From positions 42,183 to 106,182 of the forward strand of contig NZ_JBILJW010000012.1 in the NCBI RefSeq assembly GCF_044377035.1: a stretch of DNA of 64,000 nucleotides, written 5' to 3'. Positions within the stretch are counted from its first letter, which is position 1, and every line of letters begins with the position of its first letter. The position numbers were made by a program, and so were the translations under genes. The notes under the pieces were generated by a model, which saw only the letters and a list, made by a program, of their open reading frames with translations, was not told the DNA's origin and made no database searches. Origin of the DNA: Silanimonas sp044377035. Its GTDB lineage: Bacteria; Pseudomonadota; Gammaproteobacteria; Xanthomonadales; Xanthomonadaceae. Positions 37,701-45,306 of this stretch are shown here, piece after piece.

Positions 37701-37770
37701 ACATTAGGAGGAGCGCGGCGACCAAGCTGAAGCGGGGCCGCTGAAGAGCAGAACGGGTCAGAGAAGCCAT
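34723..37770 (-). CDS. RND efflux transporter, inner-membrane pump
   Basis: A 1015-residue AcrB-superfamily protein with two repeats of six membrane helices and large periplasmic loops. It pumps hydrophobic or toxic compounds out using the proton gradient. In helix 4 the AcrB DD pair (407/408) is Asp402-Asn403 (LFVDNGIVVAEDMERR), and the AcrB Lys940 position in helix 10 is Asn923 (GIIVNNAVLLID). The proton-relay network is therefore of the non-canonical subtype. Length is slightly under AcrB (1049). The adaptor gene ends 11 bases upstream and the outer-membrane factor starts 13 bases downstream. Confidence 0.95.
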   Translation of the reverse strand: MASLTRSALQRPRFSLVAALLLMLAGIGIALDFPSTEEPGITIRVATVVASLPGASAERMETLIARPIEERIRELPEVDDVATTVRPGFLFTYVVLYDRVDPDQLPSVWQRMRAKLDGLQGQLPDGTLGPIVDDEFGRVSVLTLGLTGEDYSAGELRGQARLLRDRLNDVPRVERVSLHGVRDEQVSIVLDLPALLAAGLPPSAIAGALSERNIVAPAGQIEADGASLAVTVTGDARELDELALIPIALPNGGMIPLGRLAEIRREPVDPAQSAAFLNGQPGIVLAVSMDAGGNVLSFAETLREEIKVLSSTLPPGMQLVPITDQAKIVGDQLWKVSQVFVETTVIVLGVVVLFLGWRTGLIVGAIVPTTVLGTLLVMRLLGIELHLISIGAIIIALGLFVDNGIVVAEDMERRLANGEDRDAAAEAAGRTMFVPLLVSSFAIILTFMPLVLSQTDTGEYLRSLGIVVAVALLLSLVLAVTVTPLLCKLFAHQHHELTAFAKRIESLTGWYRGKVRWIISQPGTYVGAMLFLLVGAMGLFSVVPSELMPPSERRQLQMAIELPPDNAPGETIREAEILSRLLSDNSRLPEIASHALYVGEGGPRFILALDPPVPAAHRMYAVLTLADGYSHEQGIRALRRAVSEALPHARVEPKRFSMGASEAGAAVFRLIGPDHDALRRAADVLMAELGKEPGMEDVIDDAEQPVFEVEVDVDAPRAAASGTSSAGIAEALEATLVGTAISAYRDGDSSLPIVMRAPIELRKDAALLAGIAIPTSNGGSVPLGNVATLSLRSQPSVIQRRNQQRMITVSARHPDMTAQEIVGLIQPTIESLSWPYGHRVEIGGEIEEGAEADAAIERLLPLCMVGMFLMFLWQFGSIRKSLIVLASVPFVCIGAVIALLITGESLTFLGTLGLLALGGIIVNNAVLLIDAIDEERASGRSEAEAVQEAAAKRLRPIVMTKLVCILGLVPLWIFGGTMWTSLAVVMIGGLALGTLITLGLIPALYAIAFRIRVPA

Positions 37771-37781
37771 GAGTTCGTGCC

Positions 37782-38825
37782 TTAAATCGTGCCTTTGAGC
37801 GGCTTCACGGGCGCTCCGTCCTCAACGAAGCCGGTTCCTCGGGCAACGACAAGATCACCGGCCTCAAGGCCGGAGACCACTTGGATCAACCCTCCCTTCG
37901 TATCGCCATAGGCAACCTCAATCCGAATGACCCGACCGATCTCTGGCTGGTACCGCATCACATAGCCCTCGCCCTTTCGGCCCGTCGGAACGACGGCGCG
38001 GGCAGGCACCCATAGCGCGGCGTCCGCCGGACTGGCGAAACGCAGCGGCATCACTTGCCCTGGCGCCCCCCCCTCCAGCAGCTCGAGGGTGACCTCGACC
38101 AGGCCACCGGCGGCTTGGCGCTGTCCAACACGAAGAACCCGCGCCTCACTCTGCTGCGATCCATCGTGTGTAACGGCCGCGTGGCCGACCCGAAGGCCTT
38201 GAGCATGGGCTACGGGAACAGGAACGCGGATTTCACGTCCACTGCCATCCAGCATGATCGCAGGCACACCGGGCGAAACGGATTGCCCAGGCTCAATCGC
38301 ACGCACAGCGACGAAGCCGTCGAAAGGTGCACGCAATTCGCCCTGCTGCCGTTGCCATGCCAGCGCATCACGCGTCGCTGTCATTGCCTGGACGCTCGCG
38401 CTCGCTGCCTCTGCGGCAGCGATGGCAGCTTCCCACTCGGACTCAGGCGCTGCACCGATCTCTACCAGTCCGCGTAGACGGCCCACCCGGCTCGATGCCT
38501 CCTTGCCCACGGCGACAGCCTCGGCAAGGCGGGACTCGGCTTCGCTGAGCTGCATTGAAAAGGACGTTGTGTCGATCGTGGCGAGAACGTCTCCACGCCG
38601 CACCGGATGGCCCGGCAATACCTTCACATCAACAACACGCCCCGCGACCTGAAAGCTTAGCTCCGCACGGCGGGCAGCTTGCACGCGCCCGAGAAAGGTC
38701 GGCGCGATGACCGCACCCCGTTCGGTGCTCGCAAGCACAACGTTTCGGGCGATAGTCTGCTCGGCAGCCGGATCCGCCGAGCAAGCAGCGAGGCCGATGA
38801 GGGCCGGGATGAGGATTGCACGCAT
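37782..38825 (-). CDS. RND periplasmic adaptor (membrane fusion) lipoprotein
   Basis: A 347-residue protein. ATG 38825 has GGAG seven bases upstream and begins a lipoprotein signal with lipobox LAACS; the ATG seven codons earlier is possible. The order is lipoyl half (ELSFQVAGRVVDVKVLPGHPVRRGDVLATID), alpha-hairpin (SEAESRLAEAVAVGKEASSR onward), second lipoyl half (LRAPFDGFVAVRAIEPGQ), then beta-barrel. This is the HlyD/MFP layout that joins an RND pump to a TolC-type channel. It sits between the histidine kinase gene (75 bases) and the RND gene (11 bases), in one operon. Confidence 0.93.
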   Translation of the reverse strand: MRAILIPALIGLAACSADPAAEQTIARNVVLASTERGAVIAPTFLGRVQAARRAELSFQVAGRVVDVKVLPGHPVRRGDVLATIDTTSFSMQLSEAESRLAEAVAVGKEASSRVGRLRGLVEIGAAPESEWEAAIAAAEAASASVQAMTATRDALAWQRQQGELRAPFDGFVAVRAIEPGQSVSPGVPAIMLDGSGREIRVPVPVAHAQGLRVGHAAVTHDGSQQSEARVLRVGQRQAAGGLVEVTLELLEGGAPGQVMPLRFASPADAALWVPARAVVPTGRKGEGYVMRYQPEIGRVIRIEVAYGDTKGGLIQVVSGLEAGDLVVARGTGFVEDGAPVKPLKGTI

Positions 38826-38900
38826 GGCAGTTCTCCATAGAGACACTGTCAGTTTCGATGCGTGCAGTAACGCGGGAATTCTCTGACGGTAAACGGACGG

Positions 38901-40502
38901 TTACGCGCTGACGTCCACCGACGCACTGGGCAACGTGAACCACACCCGGGTTCCCTTACCAATCGCAGATTCGATGCCCACAGAGCCGCCCATTGCTTCG
39001 ACAAGCATCTTCACAATGGATAGACCAAGGCCGGAGGGACGTTCTCCATCGATGCTAAGCCTGGAGGATTCACCCCTCCAAAACCGATCAAAGACTTTCG
39101 GTAGATCTTCCTCCGTGATCCCCTCACCTGTGTCCGTCACTGAGAAGAGAACGAGTGATGCATTGACGGTGCGCTCGACGATCACGTTGATCTGACCGTC
39201 CTGACTGGTGTGCCGAATTGCGTTGCCGATCAAGTTCCTTAGGATCTGCCCCAATCGATGAGGGTCGGCCAACACCACGGGCGAATAACCCTCGGCGATG
39301 GACGATGCGACCTTGATACCCCGAAACTCCGCGGCAGCATGACTTGCAACAACCACCCCTTCGACTAATGCGGCGGCGTCCAGCGACTGTGTCTCGAGCC
39401 GTAATTGTCCACTACCCAGTCGTGCAATCGAGAATATGTCTCCTACCAACCGCCTTAAGTTCATGGCTTCGGAGACGACAACCTCGAGCTCCCTGCTTGA
39501 TGGATGCAGGCTCTGGCCGAGCTCCGCATTGATGAGAAGCGCGGCCAGAGGTGTTCGAAGGTCATGCGACACATCGGCGAAAAGCTGCTGCTGAGCCTTT
39601 AGCAATCCATCGAGGGCCTGATTTCTTTGTTCAAGATCACCGAGTGTTCGTGCCAGTCGCTCGCCGAGATCATTCAAAACCCGCCCCAAGACCTCGGTCT
39701 CTCTCATGCCGCCAGGGTCGACAACGCGCGCATCGAAATCGCCACGAAGGTAACGCTCTGCCACAGCGGCCACCTCCGCCATCGGCTGCTCGATTCGACC
39801 GGAGTCCATGCGAACAACGAGACCCGCTAGAAGCATCGCCGGGAGAAGCAACGCCATCGTCACCAGGGCTGCGCCAATCAATAGTGTCCAGCCGAAGCTA
39901 CCGATTCCGTACCAATGCCCAAGTGCCCGCGTCGGGCTCATCACTGCCACTGCTCGCCGATCAGTGATCGGTATTAGAAGGGTCTCAAGGCCGGAATCCG
40001 CGAGTGATCCCCGCAAAAGCGGACTGTGCTCAGGCTCCGTGAAGATGATCGAGCGTGTTCGGCCACGGAGTGCCTCGCGCCAGTGGCGTGGGACAGGACC
40101 GATTCTCGACAGTGTTGCCGAGTTGTAGCGAAGGCCATCATCGATCCACTCGACCAGATCCGGAGGGGTGTTTTGCAGCAGTTGTAGGGAGAACCCGTAT
40201 CCAACCAATTCGCCAGATCGTGCGTCTCCGCCAAACCGCGCAAGAGTCACGAATGCAGAGTCGCGAAGGATTGCCAGCACTGCCTTCAATAGCCCGGGGT
40301 CGGCGTTTGCCAGCATCGGCCGAAGGGTGTCTTCATGCATCGCGATGCTCGAGAGCAAGCGCGCATTCTGCGTCGGCGTCTCCATCTGGTTGATCAAAGC
40401 CACCGTACCGATGGAGAAGAGTGTGATCACCACCACGCCGATAACGAACACCAAACGAAGAAACGATCGGCGCAGGAGCTGATGGACGCTCGGCAGGTTC
40501 AT
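38901..40502 (-). CDS. membrane sensor histidine kinase
   Basis: A 533-residue kinase with two membrane helices (about 15-37 and 205-227) enclosing a ~165-residue periplasmic sensor. HAMP follows (~230-285), then H-box FADVSHDLRTPLAALL with His313, N-box LIGNAIRHT, G1 DTGEGITEED and G2 GLGLSIVKMLVEAMGG. All residues for autophosphorylation are present. ATG 40502 overlaps the stop of the response regulator (ATGA). It lies in the pump operon, so it most likely senses a pump substrate or envelope damage and activates the operon (inference). Confidence 0.94.
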   Translation of the reverse strand: MNLPSVHQLLRRSFLRLVFVIGVVVITLFSIGTVALINQMETPTQNARLLSSIAMHEDTLRPMLANADPGLLKAVLAILRDSAFVTLARFGGDARSGELVGYGFSLQLLQNTPPDLVEWIDDGLRYNSATLSRIGPVPRHWREALRGRTRSIIFTEPEHSPLLRGSLADSGLETLLIPITDRRAVAVMSPTRALGHWYGIGSFGWTLLIGAALVTMALLLPAMLLAGLVVRMDSGRIEQPMAEVAAVAERYLRGDFDARVVDPGGMRETEVLGRVLNDLGERLARTLGDLEQRNQALDGLLKAQQQLFADVSHDLRTPLAALLINAELGQSLHPSSRELEVVVSEAMNLRRLVGDIFSIARLGSGQLRLETQSLDAAALVEGVVVASHAAAEFRGIKVASSIAEGYSPVVLADPHRLGQILRNLIGNAIRHTSQDGQINVIVERTVNASLVLFSVTDTGEGITEEDLPKVFDRFWRGESSRLSIDGERPSGLGLSIVKMLVEAMGGSVGIESAIGKGTRVWFTLPSASVDVSA

Positions 40503-41212
40503 TCTGCCGCGCCCTGGCCAAACCGGTATCCGATCCCCCTGAGCGCGACGATCGCGCGCGAAATCTCCGAATCCCTCCCAAGTTTGTCTCGAAGTCGCAT
40601 GACGTGCACATCGATGGTCCTGTCACTGCCATCGAAATCCCGACCCCATACGTGGTTCATAAGCCAGTCGCGAGTCATGACTCGCCTCGGATGCACCACC
40701 AAGGCAACGAGAAGGTCAAACTCTCTGCGCGAAAGATCAACAGGGCGATTGTTCACGCTCACCTCTCTAGCCCACCGATCGATCCGCGCGTCCAGAATCG
40801 CAAGGTTCCCAGCGTTTGACGGCGAGGAGATCGCTTCCGGGATCGATTCGATTTCCCGCCGACGAAGCAGTGCTTTTACCCTTGCACTTAGCTCACGAAT
40901 ACTGAATGGCTTCACCACATAGTCGTCTGCTCCGATCTCGAGACCGAGGACTCGGTCGATCTCGTCGTCTCGTGCGGTGAGCATCAGGATGGGCACAGTG
41001 CTTTTCGAACGAATCCACCGACACACATCGAATCCGTCGACCTTCGGCATCATGACGTCGAGCAAGACGAGGTCAAACGCGCTCTTCGAGAAAAGCTCAA
41101 TACCCTGCTGCCCATCAAACGCCTTTTCAACCGTATGCGAAGCCATCGAAAGCGTCTTCGAAACCGCTTCTGCGATCGCTTCGTCGTCATCGATGAGAAG
41201 GATTCTGGCCAT
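40499..41212 (-). CDS. OmpR-family response regulator
   Basis: A 237-residue regulator. The receiver domain has the acidic cluster LIDDDE, phosphoacceptor Asp52 in LLDVMMP, Thr in LMLTAR and Lys in DDYVVKPFS. The C-terminal winged helix (~145-235) has LSRREFDLLVALVVHPRRV and TIDVHVMRLRDKLG, typical of OmpR/PhoB. It is the first gene of the operon running regulator, kinase, adaptor, pump, outer-membrane factor, so it probably controls its own promoter in the 41213-41850 spacer. Confidence 0.95.
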   Translation of the reverse strand: MARILLIDDDEAIAEAVSKTLSMASHTVEKAFDGQQGIELFSKSAFDLVLLDVMMPKVDGFDVCRWIRSKSTVPILMLTARDDEIDRVLGLEIGADDYVVKPFSIRELSARVKALLRRREIESIPEAISSPSNAGNLAILDARIDRWAREVSVNNRPVDLSRREFDLLVALVVHPRRVMTRDWLMNHVWGRDFDGSDRTIDVHVMRLRDKLGRDSEISRAIVALRGIGYRFGQGAAE

Positions 41213-41850
41213 TGTCCGTGGAACTGCCTTGCTATATGGCTTCGTTCATCACCCCCCGCGCGAAGGAGTGGGCTGCGCAAGAACTTAGAGTGTGGTCCGG
41301 TCCTGGGAGATCGGTCGGTGTCGCAACAAGCTTCGTTGTGGTTGAGATTGCAAGTTCACTTGGCGATCCTGAAGAACCACGCAGTACTCAGGAGCACTAA
41401 CGACTGAGAACACGGACTAGTCGCGTCGTCTTTTTGGCTTGGCGTCGGCCGTCCAGAGCGAACGGCAGCTCTGGCAAGGCCATCCCTTGAGCATCGCGAG
41501 GGACGCCGCATCAGGCAGACCGGCAACAGTATTGATGAGCTCGTATGGAACGACATGACGTCAGACAAGCACTGCGAGGGCGGCGAAAAACAGGAGCGCT
41601 CCGAGTGCTAAGTCGCCGCACATTTGGCGAATCGCGAGACAGAGAATCCCCCCGCTGACCGCAGCACCGAGAAGCGCATGCGGCAGTGACGTGACCCTGC
41701 CTTTCTCCCTTCGCTTTTCCTTCGTGAGGTGAAGCGCGCAAAGCGAGCTGTGGAACTGGGTGCATGTCTAGTCCTGAGCAATGACGGCTGATCTGCGCGA
41801 ATCGATGATGGATGGCCGTCGTCGGATCAAGACGGGCTCACCTCATTCGT
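41213..41850. other. 638-base intergenic stretch with a possible gene relic
   Basis: Upstream region of the pump operon. Short frames of 62-90 residues on both strands are not convincing. On the minus strand, about 41767 down to 41560, one frame reads ...HLTKEKRREKGR, then ...LPHALLGAAVSGGILCLAIRQ, then ALGALLFFAALAVLV and a stop. It looks like a small membrane protein but has a stop just upstream and no ATG, GTG or TTG start. I read it as a decayed gene or a chance frame. No clear repeats. Confidence 0.5.
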
Positions 41851-43191
41851 TCACCCACGTAAGACTCCGGACCCCTCGATCTCGAGAGTGGCGCGCTCGG
41901 CAGACTGAAGCGCGCCTTCGGCAAACGAGCGCCATTCGTCGGCGGTTTCTGACCCAGCAAAGTGAATGCCATTGTGAGGGTGGAAGAGTTCAGGGGAGTT
42001 CAACCAACCACCGACGCCACGCCGGCTGGCATAGCCACCTAGCGCCCAAGGATCGGCACTCCAGTCCACCGAAAAGGCATCTATGGGTCGCGGAACTTCC
42101 TGGCCGGCAAGATCGGCAAGCCAGCGAAGTGCGGCTTCCACTCGTGATTTCGTGTCCTCGATCTTTTGAAGGCGTTTGGCCCACGATGCGGTCGAGAAGA
42201 TCACAAGAATGCCGGCACTTCCGTCGGCGGGCGATGCATCAATCACTGATCCAAACATCCCCCCCTGACTGAGACCACGACCGGAGGCGCCGCGCTCCCG
42301 CCACCAAGGCTCCTGAAAGACGAGTATCGTCTTCACCACCGATCCTTGGACGTAGCCTTCGATAGCTGAACGACGCTCAGCCGACAGCAGGTGTTTCATT
42401 CCCAAACGGCCGTAGAGCTGCGGCGGCACCGTGACCAGCAAGCGCTTTGCTCGGAAATCATCACCCGCAGTCGAGACGACGTAGCCATCGGGCGAGGCGT
42501 TGATGGCATTGACGGGTGAATTCAGCTTCACATTCGCCAGCACCGGGATGGCAAGTCCATCGATTACCGCAGACATACCCTCCTTGAGGCACCACTGTGC
42601 GCTATCCGCCTCTCCATCTGTGCCACCGACCGACGTGAGCTGATCGAGCAATTCGTAGGCGGAGAACAAATCCGGTGAAGAACACATTTCTGATTCCGCA
42701 TACCCTAGGAATGCCTCAATTGCCTCGTCGGTGAATCCGACGTCCTCGATGAATGCGGCTGCCGATACGCGATCCAGCGTATCGAGGTCATTTCGAAAGC
42801 TTCGAAGACGAGAGTCGACACGCCACATCATCTGCAGCGCATCAAGTTTCCCAAGTGCAGACAGCGGAAGAGCGTCGTCCTTGTCGTAGACCACCTGCTT
42901 GGTTTTGGCATTCATGTAGGCAGCCCACCCACTTGAAGGCAGTGGCACCCTCGTTAGGCCAAACCGATCAACCATGCGTGAGATGCGTGATTGACCGTCG
43001 CCAATCAACTGTGCACCAAGGTCTATGGTCAGTCCGTTAGCTGCCCTCGTGGACTGAATTCGCCCACCCAATCGGCTGCGCGCTTCCAAAACCAGAACCG
43101 AGAGCCCGCGGTGCTTCAGGGCAGCGGCGGCCGAGAGGCCCGATATCCCTGCACCGACGATAATCACATCGAAGCTGCGGCTATTGCTCAT
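41851..43191 (-). CDS. flavin monoamine oxidase-family FAD oxidoreductase
   Basis: A 446-residue enzyme. The N-terminal dinucleotide-binding motif is VGAGISGLSAAAALKHRG (residues ~12-29), followed by LEARSRLGGRI, the amine-oxidase RxxRxGGR-like segment. The C-terminal FAD-contact region is GIHFAGSETADEWRSFAEGA. It belongs to the flavin amine oxidase superfamily (monoamine oxidase, putrescine oxidase, protoporphyrinogen oxidase relatives); the substrate is probably an amine. No signal peptide. It is divergent from a TetR-type regulator across 179 bases that hold two direct repeats, so it is probably the regulated target. Confidence 0.93.
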   Translation of the reverse strand: MSNSRSFDVIIVGAGISGLSAAAALKHRGLSVLVLEARSRLGGRIQSTRAANGLTIDLGAQLIGDGQSRISRMVDRFGLTRVPLPSSGWAAYMNAKTKQVVYDKDDALPLSALGKLDALQMMWRVDSRLRSFRNDLDTLDRVSAAAFIEDVGFTDEAIEAFLGYAESEMCSSPDLFSAYELLDQLTSVGGTDGEADSAQWCLKEGMSAVIDGLAIPVLANVKLNSPVNAINASPDGYVVSTAGDDFRAKRLLVTVPPQLYGRLGMKHLLSAERRSAIEGYVQGSVVKTILVFQEPWWRERGASGRGLSQGGMFGSVIDASPADGSAGILVIFSTASWAKRLQKIEDTKSRVEAALRWLADLAGQEVPRPIDAFSVDWSADPWALGGYASRRGVGGWLNSPELFHPHNGIHFAGSETADEWRSFAEGALQSAERATLEIEGSGVLRG

Positions 43192-43290
43192 AAGCGCTCC
43201 AAGGCCTTAGGTGTGGTCGCGCTCAACCTGCTTCTCAGGCAGTCCCGGAATCTGAGTCTTGCCTGCTTGAGGAGATCTTCACGGACTTAG

Positions 43291-43335
43291 CTGTCAAGTG
43301 GCATCTTGACCTTGCGACCGTTTAACTGTCAAGTG
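43291..43335. promoter_or_regulatory. two CTGTCAAGTG direct repeats, candidate TetR operator
   Basis: Identical 10-mers at 43291-43300 and 43326-43335, 35 bases apart, in the spacer between the divergent amine oxidase and TetR genes. On the minus strand each reads CACTTGACAG, containing a TTGACA -35-like hexamer. Binding by the TetR protein is inferred. Confidence 0.5.
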
Positions 43336-43370
43336 ACTGTCTGTGAAAAACCTTAAGGGCACGCAAATCC

Positions 43371-43976
43371 GTGAGAAGAAGAAGATCGGAATCCGGCGCA
43401 GCAACCGTCGAAATCATCTTCCGATGCCTTGAGGAACTGGCTAGCGAGAAGGGAATCGACGGGCTGTCGATGCGTGAGGTTGCTCGACGTTCTGAGATCT
43501 CATTGGCGTCGCTGCAACGCTACTTTCCGACAAAGGCATCGTTGTTCACGGCGTTTGTAGACCGCGCAGTCGCAATCTACCGAGAGCGAGTAACGCGCCT
43601 GGAGGAAGACCGAGGAGCATCGGGCTCGTTCGAATCTAGTCTCCAGTTTGCAGCTTACGAGACCATGGCCGTCGCAAGGGGCGGCGTCCTTTCGATGATC
43701 GAGGCGAGAATTGACCGTGATGAAGTCGCGCGCGACTGCTATCGCAATCTGATGAGTGCTTACCTTCGGATGCTGCAAGAAGCGATTGAACGACGATTCC
43801 CATCGATCAGCAGTTCCGATGCGCAGCGAGCAGCCGTCATGATCTGCAGTGTGCTTGAGGGCCTTCCTGCTGCTGTCTTCGCCGCGGATACGATGGGAAA
43901 GACTGAAGAATCAGTCATCAGCGATGCGGTCATGATCGCCGCAGGCATCCCTTCTGCCATTCAAAAAGGGGCCTGA
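43371..43976 (+). CDS. TetR-family transcriptional regulator
   Basis: A 201-residue regulator starting at GTG 43371. The N-terminal helix-turn-helix (about 12-60) contains ASEKGIDGLSMREVARRSEI and SLASLQRYFPTKASLFTAF, the TetR signature. The C-terminal helical domain (60-200) would bind a small ligand and dimerise. It is divergent from the flavin amine oxidase gene and close to CTGTCAAGTG repeats, suggesting classical TetR control of a catabolic or detoxifying enzyme. Last intact gene of the low-GC region. Confidence 0.9.
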   Translation: MRRRRSESGAATVEIIFRCLEELASEKGIDGLSMREVARRSEISLASLQRYFPTKASLFTAFVDRAVAIYRERVTRLEEDRGASGSFESSLQFAAYETMAVARGGVLSMIEARIDRDEVARDCYRNLMSAYLRMLQEAIERRFPSISSSDAQRAAVMICSVLEGLPAAVFAADTMGKTEESVISDAVMIAAGIPSAIQKGA

Positions 43977-44489
43977 TCGCTAACCACGGCGGTAGGGTCC
44001 CTAGCTTCAAACGACGACACTGAAGAGCGCAAACGGATGAGGACCTATCGGCGCCCCCTTGGCTTCAATCCCATCGTTGTCTTGATCCGCTAGCCGAAGG
44101 ACTGCTTTGGGTCGGAAGCCGACGATGAGCCGACCCGCTCCTGACCACTTCACCTGACCTCACAGCGTTGTGGAATTCGGCACCAGGATCGCCTTGCATT
44201 TCAGATGCGAGCACTACTCCGGCACGTCGAACCCACACAGTCCATCCGCGAAGTAAGTGATCACGCCGCCGGTCTTGAGCAGGCGGTGCGCCTCGGCGAA
44301 GAAGAACCCGTGCGCGGCCACGTCCTCGTTTCCGCGATGGGTGCGTCATCGAACAGATGGCGCGGCGCGAGAGGTCTAGCTTCGGCGACGGATCGTGCAA
44401 CGCACTACCCGCGCAAGCAGCGCACCGTCGACGCACGGCGTCACGGCCATCCCCCCTCTGTGCACGCTCCGAAGCGCCTGGAGCGTTGC
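43977..44489. other. 513-base spacer, right edge of low-GC region
   Basis: No intact gene. 43977-44177 shows nothing I recognise. 44178-44362 is a decayed copy of part of the GAMT-like methyltransferase gene (annotated separately). GC content rises from about 44240 rightward, marking the likely right junction. 44363-44489 is the leader of the sortase gene. A 144-residue minus-strand frame crosses the area but is frameshifted relative to the methyltransferase and not coding. Confidence 0.55.
44178..44362 (-). pseudogene. decayed partial copy of the GAMT-like methyltransferase gene
   Basis: DNA here aligns with 46059-46313, the 3' part of the intact gene at 46042-46719. The best block is about 85 bases from 44246 (CGCGAAGTAAGTGATCACGC versus CGAGAAGTAGGTGAACACGC, then GTCTTGAGCAGGCGGTGCGC versus GGCTTGAGCAGGCGGTGCGC). 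The segment is 185 bases against 255 in the intact gene, so roughly 70 bases are deleted. In the methyltransferase reading frame it has a stop codon and frame changes. It cannot encode an enzyme. Confidence 0.65.
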
Positions 44490-45215
44490 ATGCCATCACC
44501 CTTTCGCATCGTGTCGCTGCGGCTTGCGATCGAATACACCTTGTGGACGCTGGGCGCTTTGCTGCTGCTCGTCTTTGCTGGGGGTCGTGCCCTCGGCGAG
44601 ATCGAGCGGCGCCAAGCCATCCACGCCTTCACGGCATCGAAGCCCGCCGCGATCACTGCAGCGGTCGGCAACCGCGGAGGCTTCGACGTCGGCACATCGC
44701 CGGCGATGGCGCCGGCCACGCCATCGGGGTGGGCCGCGCTGCCGTCAGCACCCGGTGATCCAGATCGGAGCGAGTGGTCAACCGCCCGTGTCCGCGACCA
44801 TGCCGAGAGTAGGGTCGAAGACACGTCCCTGCCCGTCGCTTTGTTGCGGATCCCGCGCGTTGCGCTGGAGGTTCCGGTGTTTCCGGATGTCGGCGAGCGC
44901 AACCTCAATCGCGGTGCCGGCCTGGTCGATACCGGTGCCGGCCCCGACAGCAACGGGAACATCGCCATCGCCGCGCATCGTGACGGCTACTTCCGAGCGC
45001 TCCGCCGGGTCGAAGTCGGTGACGTGATCGAGCTCGAAAGCGCCTCGCAGAAGCGCCGCTACCGCATCGATGCGCTGTCGATCGTCGATCCGCACGACCT
45101 CTCCCCGCTGCAATCCAGCACGGGCCCCGTCCTGACCCTGATCACCTGCTACCCGTTCTGGTTTGTCGGCAACGCGCCGCAACGCTTCATCGTGCGCGCC
45201 GTGGCCATGCAGTAA
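44490..45215 (+). CDS. class D-like sortase
   Basis: A 241-residue transpeptidase with one N-terminal membrane helix (about 13-35), a Pro/Ala/Ser-rich linker, and the catalytic barrel from ~105. The triad is His163 (AAHRDG), Cys220 (TLITCYPF) and Arg232 (PQRFIVRA), matching the TLxTC...R arrangement of sortases. Sortases cut LPxT-type signals and attach proteins to a cell-wall or other amine. They are rare in Gram-negatives. ATG 44490 has GGAG seven bases upstream. The very next gene encodes a protein ending in LPNTA, a natural substrate. It starts at the right side of the low-GC region, but its own GC is high. Confidence 0.92.
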   Translation: MPSPFRIVSLRLAIEYTLWTLGALLLLVFAGGRALGEIERRQAIHAFTASKPAAITAAVGNRGGFDVGTSPAMAPATPSGWAALPSAPGDPDRSEWSTARVRDHAESRVEDTSLPVALLRIPRVALEVPVFPDVGERNLNRGAGLVDTGAGPDSNGNIAIAAHRDGYFRALRRVEVGDVIELESASQKRRYRIDALSIVDPHDLSPLQSSTGPVLTLITCYPFWFVGNAPQRFIVRAVAMQ

Positions 45216-45306
45216 CGCGCGCCCTCTCGCCCCCCGGCGGTGTGCGCGAAGACGGCCCCCCGCCGCCGGCGGGAGCCGAGGTTTGTTCCGCCACAGGAGA
45301 GTGAAA

